Shown piece by piece: positions 1 to 5,480 of a DNA stretch of 5,702 nt. Numbering within the stretch: position 1 is the first letter of the stretch; every line of letters begins with the position of its first letter. Both the position numbers and the translations under genes were made by a program. The notes under the pieces were generated by a model. It saw only the letters and a program-made list of their open reading frames with translations, was not told the DNA's origin and ran no database searches. The DNA comes from Streptomyces sp. NRRL F-2664. GTDB taxonomy: Bacteria > Actinomycetota > Actinomycetes > Streptomycetales > Streptomycetaceae. The DNA is taken from assembly GCF_000719345.1 (NCBI RefSeq), contig NZ_JOFX01000122.1:1-5702 (forward strand). The letters are read 5' to 3'.

Positions 1-210
1 ACCCGGCGCAAACACACCCGACACCGGCACCGCCGCCGTCGCGGCAGCCGCCGTGGCGGCAGCAGAGCGGGAACCCGGAGCGGCGAACGCCTCACCCGCC
101 CCCTCCCCGGCCACAGCTCCGGCAGTAGCCAGCGCCAGAAGGCCGGCCACACCACCTCGGCGGACACGGCACACAGCAGAAGAAGACAGAGGAGGGTAAG
201 GGGAAGGCAC
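1..210 (-). CDS. Secreted protein, N-terminal 70 residues only (runs off left edge)
   Basis: This minus-strand reading frame starts at GTG 210-208 and stays open to base 1, so only 70 residues are visible. The start is supported by a GGAG ribosome binding site 7 nt upstream (218-221). Residues 1-43 look like a long Sec signal peptide: a basic stretch (CRVRRGG, residues 14-20), a hydrophobic core (VAGLLALATAGAVAG, about 21-35) and a plausible cleavage site after AFA at about 43. The next 20 residues are an Ala/Thr-rich low-complexity linker (SAAATAAAATAAVPVSG), typical of the spacer between a signal peptide and an extracellular domain in actinomycete exported proteins. The catalytic or binding domain lies outside the window, so I assign no function. 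Export is well supported; the family is unknown. Confidence 0.7.
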   Translation of the reverse strand, partial: MPSPYPPLSSSAVCRVRRGGVAGLLALATAGAVAGEGAGEAFAAPGSRSAAATAAAATAAVPVSGVFAPG

Positions 211-217
211 GGACGCA

Positions 218-221
218 CTCC
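218..221 (-). promoter_or_regulatory. Ribosome binding site for the 1-210 secreted protein
   Basis: GGAG on the minus strand, 7 nt before the GTG at 210. It decides the start of this gene, since no ATG lies nearby in that frame. Confidence 0.6.
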
Positions 222-249
222 GGGGAGACAGGAAAAGGTGGCCCGATCA

Positions 250-281
250 GGAGAGCAGGGCTCCGGGACTGCTGTCTCTCC
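250..281. repeat. Imperfect hairpin between the IS end and the secreted-protein gene
   Basis: GGAGAGCAG (250-258) pairs with CTGCTGTCTCTCC (269-281), with a two-base GT bulge in the second arm and a loop of about 10 nt. It lies upstream of the 1-210 gene and just outside the IS256 end at 298. It could be a terminator that blocks transcription from the IS side, or a leader structure of the downstream gene. Neither strand shows a clear U-tract, so the role is undecided. Confidence 0.35.
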
Positions 282-297
282 TCCGAACACCCCCCGC

Positions 298-323
298 GGG
301 TCTGTCCAGTAAACGGTGTAACC
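298..323 (+). repeat. IS256 terminal inverted repeat at the transposase 3' end
   Basis: It begins GGGTCTGT and ends GGTGTAAC. Aligned without gaps to the reverse complement of 2441-2466, roughly 19 of 26 positions agree, including the blocks GGG, CTGT and GGTGTAAC. It lies 16 nt beyond the stop codon at 339, where an IS256-family end is expected. Confidence 0.7.
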
Positions 324-338
324 GTGGTTGGCTTACTG

Positions 339-568
339 TCAGATGTGGTTGTTGGCGAGGCGTCCGTCGAAGGCGATGCCGAAGGCCTGCAGGGCCCGCT
401 TCCAGCGGGTGGCCCAGGGTTTGCGGCCGGCGCCGGTCAGGTCGAGGGGCATCACCGCGAGGCAGACGCACTTCAGGGCGGCGTTCTCGGAGGGGAAGTG
501 GCCCTTGCCTTGACAGCCCGGCGGATGCGGGCGTTGACCGACTCGACCGCGTTGGTCGTGCAGATGAT
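339..568 (-). pseudogene. IS256-family transposase, C-terminal fragment
   Basis: Read on the minus strand, this piece begins RIICTTNAVESVNARIRRAVKA. It then shifts frame near 505-512 and continues GHFPSENAALKC, LAVMPLDLTGAGRKPW, ATRWKRALQAFGIAFDGRL and NNHI before TGA at 339. These are the conserved C-terminal blocks of Streptomyces mutator-type (IS256) transposases: the TTNA(V/I)ES motif holding the third catalytic acidic residue, the RGHFPNE block and the MRWK...FDGRL tail. One base is missing in the AAGGCAAGGGCC stretch compared with the family reading. The segment has no start of its own and follows directly on ISL3 coding sequence, so it is dead. Family assignment is very secure. Confidence 0.85.
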
Positions 569-1894
569 CCTCAAGGCGGTCACCGCGGCATCCGGTCGTC
601 ATCGCGGCGACTTCCTGACGTGGCCGGTGAGCCGGTCCAGCGCTCACGCAGCCGGTGCAGTTGGTCGGCGTTTTCGTCCCGCAGGTGTCCGGGACGGGTC
701 GTGATCCCGGAGGTGGCCTCGCGGACCGGTGGAGGCTTGGGACCGGGGCGGGTGCGTGTCCACGTCCGGTTCGCTAGCGCCGCAGGTGACGCTGGACGGC
801 GAGCCCGCCTCCGGCAGCCGGGTTCCCGGATCTCCCGGTAGGGGGTGTGCAGCGTTTCTGACGCCTTCGTTCCAGCGCCGGTGCAGGCAGCCGGTGCACG
901 GGTCGGCGACGGTGCGCCCGCTGAAGGTCTCGGCGACGGCATCGCCGACGGAGCGGGCGTTGGCCAGTTTCGCGGCCGGTGGCCTGGTGCAGCCCGGGTT
1001 TCCGGCCGATCGCCGCCTTCTACATCCCCTGTGCCCACAGCCCGTGGGCGGCGGCGTGCTTTTTCACACAGTCGGGTCACGGTCTCAGCTCGGCGGCTGG
1101 ACCGCTTCGGGCCCAGACTCCGGTCCGCCGGGCGTGCTGGCAGGTACGGAAGGCGGTTCGGCCAGGCGGGAACGATGAGCGGCCACCGTCTTTCTCGACC
1201 GCCTGACCGAGGCCGGCCTGATAGCGATCAGCGACCTGCCCGGCCTGCGGCGCCCCGCTCCGTGCGCCCTCCCCGTAGCCGCTGGACCGGTCCCGGCAGG
1301 CGGCTTTCACCTCGGGGCGGTCGCAGAGCCAGGCGGCCAGGTTCCCGCCTTCGCGCCCGTCGTAGAGGTGAAGCGGGCGGCGGGCGGACATATCGATCAG
1401 CACCGTGCCGCAATGGCGACCCTTGCGGAAGGCGAAGTCGTCCACGCCGAGCACCTCCACCTCCCGGACATCCGGATCGTGCAGGCCCTGACCCGTCGCA
1501 GCAGCATGTCCTTGCCCACGACGGCACCAGCCGCAGCAGCCAGGCGGGCTCCTGCCCTACACGCCAGCGCCAGCCCAATTCTGTGCCGACACCCTGCGCA
1601 GCAGCGGGGTACAGCGGCTGCGCGGGTTGGTCAGTCTGCTGTTGGCCCGACGAACGCCACCGCCGGGCAGGCGGTGTTCCCGCAGCGGAAACGGCGGACG
1701 CGCAACTCGGCCACGACGCGAGCCCGCTCGTGGCGACGTAACGCAGCGGGCGTGCAGATCGGCCGTGCACCTGCGCCGAGCACCGGCAGGCCGGCGGCCG
1801 CCCGCACCCGAGTTCTCAGCACCACCTTGTCCGGCTGCCGCTCGACCTCCTCGATCACCAGCGCGGGCAGATACGGAAGCAGCTCCAAGAGCAC
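567..1894 (-). pseudogene. ISL3-family transposase, frameshifted and 3'-truncated
   Basis: The likely start is GTG 1894, giving VLLELLPYLPALVIEEVERQ, followed by the N-terminal zinc-binding region with its LRVRRFRCGNTACP block. Later frames contain VLGVDDFAFRKGRHCGTV (about 1400-1460), with the first catalytic Asp; CRDRSSGY, with the second; and VADRYQAGLGQAVEKDGG, matching the family's VADRWHLL..L..AVE segment. Next come a helix-turn-helix-like GRKPGLHQAT, LHRRWNEGVRNAA, and PGHLRDENADQLHRLRERW, then GDRLED at about 567. Reading requires several frame changes, and there is an in-frame TAG at 1020-1022. The N-terminal zinc ligands look damaged (GLPVLGAGARPI where a CPxCG motif is usual). About 100 C-terminal residues, including the third catalytic residue (Glu, in the family's GAVEGNVNRIK block), are gone, as is the 3' end. 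Non-functional. Confidence 0.85.
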
Positions 1895-1978
1895 ATCACG
1901 AGAACACGCGATACATGATCGCGAACAGTCGGAACGACCCGCTGAACCGACCGGATCACAAGATCGTCGACAGAACCG
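1895..1978 (-). mobile_element. Putative left end and leader of the nested ISL3 element
   Basis: On the minus strand, IS256 coding stops making sense just after IHVKI at about 1979. The next bases, GGTTCTGTCGACGATCTTG, look like an ISL3-type terminus, and the ISL3 start codon follows about 80 nt later. The position and spacing fit the 5' end of an inserted ISL3 element. The other terminus is missing, so the inverted repeat cannot be confirmed within the window. Confidence 0.5.
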
Positions 1979-2377
1979 GGATCTTCACGTGGATGCAGTC
2001 GATGAAGACCGCCGGACAGACGCGGCCGAGCGGGCGGGCCTGCCACTCTGCCACCCCTCCATCACCGAGTCGGTGATCGCGGAGACGGGCTGCCAGGAAA
2101 CCTCGGCGCCAAGGGCCTCCGCCGAGATCTCAACCGGGCCGACGTCCGTGACGGCCCTCTTGGACGCTTACCGTTCCCTTGGGTTACCGCCGTTCCTCCC
2201 CGCCGGATCGCGCTGACCATAGCCCAGGTGGCCCGTCATCCCGCCCTCGAGAGCGGACTCCAGCAGCCTCTTCGTCAGCTGCTGGAGCAGTCCGCCCTCA
2301 CCCGTCAGCTGCAGGCCCTCGGCCCGGGCCCGGGCCACGAGGCCGTTCAGGAACCGGTCATGCACGCCCGTCGACAC
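1979..2377 (-). pseudogene. IS256-family transposase, N-terminal fragment
   Basis: It starts at GTG 2377; the nearest upstream in-frame codons lead to a stop without another start. The protein reads ARAEGLQLTGEGGLLQQL, TKRLLESALEGGMTGHLGY and DPAGRNGGNPRER, the hallmark N-terminus of Streptomyces IS256 transposases, then meets TAA at 2168-2170. The same frame continues with SKRAVTDVGPVEI, jumps straight to ALGAEVSWQPVSAITDSVMEG and, after a one-base shift, reads VAEWQARPLGRVCPAVFIDCIHVKI up to about 1979. In full-length relatives about 60 residues lie between VGPVEI and the GAEVS block, so this is an internal deletion near 2125. The VFIDCIHVKI block keeps the first catalytic Asp. The second catalytic region (VCDGLKG in relatives) is absent. 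Confidence 0.85.
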
Positions 2378-2440
2378 GGCCCCTGCCTCAGACGGTTTGG
2401 CTATGTACCCTGTTCACAGGTGCAATCCTCCCATGATCGG

Positions 2441-2466
2441 AGTTACACCATTCCTTTTACAGTCCC
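2441..2466 (-). repeat. IS256 terminal inverted repeat at the transposase 5' end
   Basis: The reverse complement begins GGGACTGT and ends GGTGTAAC, matching the copy at 298-323. It lies about 65 nt upstream of the GTG start at 2377, a normal leader length for this family. Confidence 0.7.
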
Positions 2467-2491
2467 CTTACGCGTCCCAGACGGGTGCGCT

Positions 2492-3070
2492 TCAGCCCCG
2501 GTTTAGAGGGGGGCAAGCCTCTGTGTCAGAATCTGGCGGCGTAATCCCGAGAACTACGTGAACAGGATTGCCGTTGGGATTTCCCAGGTAGCACCCCTGG
2601 GAAAGGACTGCGTCGTTGCCTCCGGCGTATCCGTACTGGTCGCCTGTTGGCTGCCCGTTATCGTGCTTCACGTAGTACACATAGAAGAACGATTCTTCGT
2701 CATCCCTCGCGCAGATTGGGGCGGTAGTCAAGCCGGGCGGGATGACTGCAGGCGCACCATAGTTTGGAGCGAAGCCCGTGACGGAGTCGCGGTAGAGGTT
2801 TTCATTTGTAGAGTTCGTGAAAATCACGCATTCATTGGGTAGATCGCCGAGTGAGGCTCCGAGTCCGCCGGTAGTGTGGCCTTGTCCGGTGGTGGCGTGG
2901 TCTCCGTAGGTCATGTTGCCGCAGGCGATGTTGCTGTGGTCGCCGACGGTGCCGATGGTGATGGTGCAGTTGTCATTTCTGCCGTTGCTGTCGGCGTGTG
3001 CGGTGGTGCCGAGTCCGGTGAGGGCGAGTAGGGCTGTGATGGCTGTAAGTGCGGGGCGTGTGTAGCGCAT
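2492..3070 (-). CDS. Small secreted protein, six cysteines, unknown family
   Basis: This is 192 residues from ATG 3070. I prefer this start to the in-frame ATG at 3106 because an AAGGA ribosome binding site (3077-3081) lies 6 nt upstream and the protein then begins with a clean Sec signal peptide: MRYTRP, a hydrophobic core TAITALLALTGLG, and a cleavage site after AHA at residue 26. The mature protein of about 166 residues starts with a Gly/Thr/Asn-rich segment (residues 30-70) that ends TGQGHTTGGLG. A more ordinary globular part follows (about 78-192). Cysteines at about 35, 50, 81, 120, 160 and 186 could form three disulfides outside the cell. There is no membrane anchor, sortase motif or recognisable catalytic motif. 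From residue about 75 onwards the codons use many more A/T third positions (AAT, ATT, ACA, TCT, GAA) than the N-terminus, which hints at a mosaic origin. I do not recognise the family. Confidence 0.8.
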   Translation of the reverse strand: MRYTRPALTAITALLALTGLGTTAHADSNGRNDNCTITIGTVGDHSNIACGNMTYGDHATTGQGHTTGGLGASLGDLPNECVIFTNSTNENLYRDSVTGFAPNYGAPAVIPPGLTTAPICARDDEESFFYVYYVKHDNGQPTGDQYGYAGGNDAVLSQGCYLGNPNGNPVHVVLGITPPDSDTEACPPLNRG

Positions 3071-3076
3071 CCGGTT

Positions 3077-3081
3077 TCCTT
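3077..3081 (-). promoter_or_regulatory. Ribosome binding site deciding the 3070 start
   Basis: AAGGA on the minus strand, 6 nt before ATG 3070. The alternative ATG at 3106 has no comparable site and would put twelve polar residues in front of the signal peptide. Confidence 0.6.
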
Positions 3082-3189
3082 CTTCTGCTGGGTGTGACTC
3101 TTGCATTCTGGGGGGGCGTGGTGGTGGTGTGGGGGAGGCTTGGCCGCTCGGTTGGATGAATGCCGCTGCAGCCAGGAAGACCCTGCTGT

Positions 3190-3286
3190 CTGCAGGGCGG
3201 TGCGCGACTCCGATGGCGACGCCGTCGTAGCGGAGTCGGCGCCACCCCTATTCGTCGGGCGGGTAGACCATCAGCTTGGCGGACAT
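3190..3286 (-). pseudogene. Remnant of a small actinobacterial protein (YPPDE...RYDG type)
   Basis: From ATG 3286 the minus strand reads MSAKLMVYPPDE and then hits TAG at 3248-3250. The same frame goes on as GWRRLRYDGVAIGVAHRPAD and SRVFLAAAAF. This pattern resembles, from memory, a group of short uncharacterised Streptomyces proteins (VYPPD...G.R.VR.DG...G.AY...D..EFL..AGL). I infer a copy killed by a nonsense mutation and degraded after about residue 45. A GGTGGAGG stretch lies before the ATG but is only 1 nt away, too close for an ideal ribosome binding site. No function is known to me. The family match is not verified. Confidence 0.4.
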
Positions 3287-3368
3287 GCCTCCACCATGGC
3301 TTTTGCCGCTGCCGCCCAGCAGGCGGTGGGCCGGCCATCCGGGCTGCCCGCCCCGGCAACACCCCCTA

Positions 3369-3420
3369 GGGCAAGCCGAAGGGGAGCCTGGGCAAGCCGC
3401 TCCGCACCCCGGCTTGCCCA
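3369..3420. repeat. Three copies of GGGCAAGCCG, two direct and one inverted
   Basis: Direct copies lie at 3369-3378 and 3390-3399, 21 bp apart start to start, close to two helical turns. An inverted copy lies at 3410-3419. The second and third form a perfect 11-bp stem (TGGGCAAGCCG, 3389-3399, with CGGCTTGCCCA, 3410-3420) around a 10-nt loop. The set could be a protein binding site or a U-less Streptomyces-type terminator. Confidence 0.6.
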
Positions 3421-3424
3421 CCCC

Positions 3425-3443
3425 GGCCGGAGGCACTCCGGCC
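3425..3443. repeat. Compact GC hairpin next to the GGGCAAGCCG array
   Basis: GGCCGGAG (3425-3432) and CTCCGGCC (3436-3443) form a perfect 8-bp stem around a 3-nt loop. With the 3389-3420 stem it makes a tandem hairpin pair. On the minus strand this lies about 300 nt beyond the end of the RTX gene, so a terminator role is possible. There is no T-tract on either side. Confidence 0.45.
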
Positions 3444-3545
3444 AGGCGGCGTCGGTCACGGCCATCGCTGGGCTTCCCGGCGAGGCCGCAGTGAGTCGGT
3501 CACGGCGCTGACGCGCTGTTTGACCGATCGCGAGAGACGATGGCT

Positions 3546-3574
3546 GAGGAGCGCGCCGTCGGCAATCGCTCCTC
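3546..3574. repeat. 8-bp inverted repeat, 13-nt loop
   Basis: GAGGAGCG (3546-3553) and CGCTCCTC (3567-3574) are perfectly complementary. The hairpin lies about 160 nt downstream of the RTX gene stop on the minus strand and may help terminate that transcript. No U-tract is seen. Confidence 0.35.
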
Positions 3575-3765
3575 CAGTCGCAGACCCACGGGCCAAAATG
3601 CCTGTCTGAGGTGCCTGGTGATCTGGGGGAGGGGCAGCCGCGTGGGGGCTGGTTGTTGCGGGGACCGGGTGCTGCCGTGGGTGTGGGGGTGCCCGGCCCT
3701 TTGTCAGAACGGGGTGGTTGTGCTGGTGTTGGGGTTAGTTGTTGCAGCCGGGTCCGGTGGTGGGG

Positions 3766-3789
3766 TTGGTGCAGGTGTTGGTGCAGGTG
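3766..3789 (-). repeat. Perfect 12-bp tandem duplication in the RTX gene tail
   Basis: TTGGTGCAGGTG occurs twice back to back (3766-3777 and 3778-3789). On the minus strand it encodes the doubled TCTN in the C-terminal tail, so it adds a cysteine without changing frame. It looks like a recent slippage duplication. Confidence 0.6.
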
Positions 3790-4075
3790 CCGCCGTTGTT
3801 GGTGTTCAGGCCGGTGTTGCCGTTGAGGGTGTCGTTGCCGGCTTCGCCGAGGGACTGGTCCTTTCCGGTGCCGCTGTGGAGGGTGTCGTTGCCGGTGTTG
3901 CCGTAGAGCTGGTCGCTGCCCGGCCCGCCTCCGGCGCGGTCGTCGCCGTCGCCGCCGTGGATCTGGTCGTTGCCGTCGCCTCCGCACAGGAGGTCGGTGC
4001 CGCCGAGGCCGAAGAGCTGGTCGTTGCCGCCGTGGCCGAAGATCGCGTCCATACCGTTGGTGCCGGAGATCTGGT
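3790..4075 (-). repeat. RTX nonapeptide-type repeat block
   Basis: About eight Gly/Asp-rich units follow the GGxGxDxLx pattern, including FGHGGNDQL, FGLGGTDLL, CGGDGNDQI, HGGDGDDRA, GGGPGSDQL, YGNTGNDTL and GEAGNDTLN. These build a Ca2+-binding parallel beta-roll. The later units are degenerate (SGTGKDQSL), and the last run turns Asn-rich and loses the pattern. Confidence 0.8.
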
Positions 4076-5120
4076 TGGGGTGCCGGTGCCCTGGATGATG
4101 TTGTAGCCGCGCTGCTGCAGGGTTGCGATGGGAGTGGTGCAGGTGGATGCGGGGGCGGGGTGGACGGTGAGGGTGAACTGGCGGCTGGCGGTCAGTGCGG
4201 GGCTGCCGCTGTCGGTGACGGTTACCGTGACGGTGCTGCTGCCTGCGGTGGCGGGGGTGCCGAGACGGCCCCGGTGGTGGGGCTGATGGTCAGGCCGACG
4301 GGCAGGCTGGCGGCGCTGAAGGTGTAGGGGGGTGCCGCCGGTCACCGGGCCGGTGGCGGTGGGTGCGCTGTAGGGGGTGCCGGCCGTGGCTGCGGGCAGG
4401 GTGGCGGCCCAGGGCACGGACAGCGGGGCCGGGTTGACCGTCTGTACGGTGGTGGCGCTGGAGGGCTGGTAGACGGTGCTGCCGCTGTACTCGGCTCCTT
4501 GAACGTCACCGTCCCGGCCGGGGTACCGGAGTCACCCGCCACCGACGCGGTGAATGTCACCGCCTGCCCCACGGTGGAAGGGTTCGGAGCAGACACCACC
4601 GTCGTCGACGAAACACGCTTCGGCACCTGTGCCATCGCCACACCGGCGGGGCCGTCGTCGACGGGAATCGGGTCGCCGACGACGGTATTGGTGGCCGTGC
4701 CGATCACCGACACACTGTCCGAAGCAAAGTTGGCAACGTAGGCACGCGAGCCGTCCGGCGTCACCGCCACGTCCTTCGGCTGGGCGCCCACCGGCACTGT
4801 AGTCCTCACCGTGACAGGGAAGCTGCTGGTGTCCAGAACTGTCACACTATTCGACACGCCGGAGTTCGCGACATACGCCGCGCCATCCGACGTGACGGCC
4901 ACGGACGACGGGTCATCGCCCACTGCCACCTCCTGCACGACCGTGTCGGTGACCGTGCTGAACACTGACACCGTGCTGATGAGGAAGTTGGCGGTGTAGA
5001 CGTAGTTTCCGTCAGGGGACACCGCTACGCCCTCCGGGAGCCTGGATGGGCCCAAGTCATGATTGGACAGCAGTTGGTTCGAGGTGGTGTCGACAACCAG
5101 CAGGCGGCCACGCTCATCTG

Positions 5121-5128
5121 CCCCCCCC
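5121..5128 (-). repeat. Homopolymer G8 tract in the propeller coding region
   Basis: Eight C on the plus strand, G8 on the coding strand. With eight G the frame leaves the propeller and ends at 5025. With nine (or six) G it reads TRGGADERGRLLVVDTTSNQ and continues into the next blade. The tract is either a frameshift mutation, a slippage-prone switch or a base-count error. Confidence 0.7.
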
Positions 5129-5480
5129 GAGTGCCGACGTAGAGACGCGAGTCGTCCGGAGACACCGCCAAACCCCTCAGCGGCGATCCGAATCCGCCAA
5201 GGCTGATGTTCGCGATGACCGTGTCGGTGGCCGTATCGACCACCCTTACCGCGAGCGTCGTCAGCTGATAGACGCGGGTGCCGTCAGGTGAAACAGCAAC
5301 ACCCCGCGAAAAGGAGGTGCTCGGCGGCAGCGTCTGTGTAGCTGCGCCCGTGGCTACGTCGATCGCCCACAGAGCCCCGGCTTGCCCGGAAACCGGAAGC
5401 TCGGCATCGTGGGTGACGTAGGCGTAGGTTCCCGGAGGCACCGCAGCAGCAGGAGACGCCGGAACCACAATGCTCGCGGA

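Larger units (their letters stand above)
298..2466 (-). mobile_element. Degenerate IS256-family element with a nested ISL3-family remnant
   Basis: The element is bounded by imperfect inverted repeats (298-323 and 2441-2466) and carries pieces of an IS256-family (mutator type) transposase at both ends, all on the minus strand. Between the pieces is an ISL3-family transposase pseudogene with its own leader. An intact element of this type is about 1.3-1.4 kb, and the extra length here is the ISL3 insert. The IS256 gene has an in-frame stop, an internal deletion, two frameshifts and a missing middle, so the element cannot transpose by itself. No matching 8-9 bp target duplication is visible outside the ends (CCCCCCGC on the left, CTTACGCG on the right), which suggests that the flanks have been rearranged or have decayed. 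Confidence 0.8.
3107..3734. other. Intergenic region without an intact gene
   Basis: These 628 bases lie between the small secreted protein gene and the broken propeller/RTX gene. Apart from the dead small gene at 3190-3286, they hold the repeated GGGCAAGCCG motif and hairpins (3369-3443), an 11-bp direct repeat GTCGGTCACGG (3451-3461 and 3495-3505) and another hairpin (3546-3574). The long open frames here are GC-rich shadows with Arg/Pro/Gly-heavy, non-protein-like composition. Confidence 0.55.

Noticed and set aside
845..1741. Plus-strand 298-residue open frame over the ISL3 region
   Set aside because: Arg/Pro/Ser-rich, low-similarity translation antisense to clear ISL3 coding blocks; a GC-rich shadow.
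1368..2216. Plus-strand 282-residue open frame
   Set aside because: Antisense to ISL3 and IS256 transposase fragments with no protein-like motifs; a shadow.
2558..2842. Plus-strand 94-residue open frame in lower-GC DNA
   Set aside because: Lies antisense to the intact secreted protein, which has a ribosome binding site and signal peptide; no independent support.
3271..3464. Minus-strand frame beginning MAVTDAAWPE, resembling the start of IS5-type transposases (MAVTDAQW)
   Set aside because: Similarity stops after about ten residues and the rest is low-complexity; too short to call a transposase.
3451..3505. 11-bp direct repeat GTCGGTCACGG as a possible att site or CRISPR-like repeat
   Set aside because: Only two copies 44 bp apart, no integrase and no spacer pattern; could be chance in GC-rich DNA.
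3271..3987. Minus-strand 238-residue Arg/Pro/His-rich open frame
   Set aside because: Frame-shifted shadow of the RTX repeats that runs on into the intergenic region.
3540..4106. Plus-strand 188-residue Val/Ala/Gly-rich open frame that looks hydrophobic
   Set aside because: It is the antisense of the RTX repeats; repeated Asp/Asn/Gly codons become Val/Ala/Gly runs on the other strand.
4499..4999. Plus-strand frames rich in Val/Thr over the propeller region
   Set aside because: Antisense to the blades with the conserved GVAVSPDG motif; shadows.
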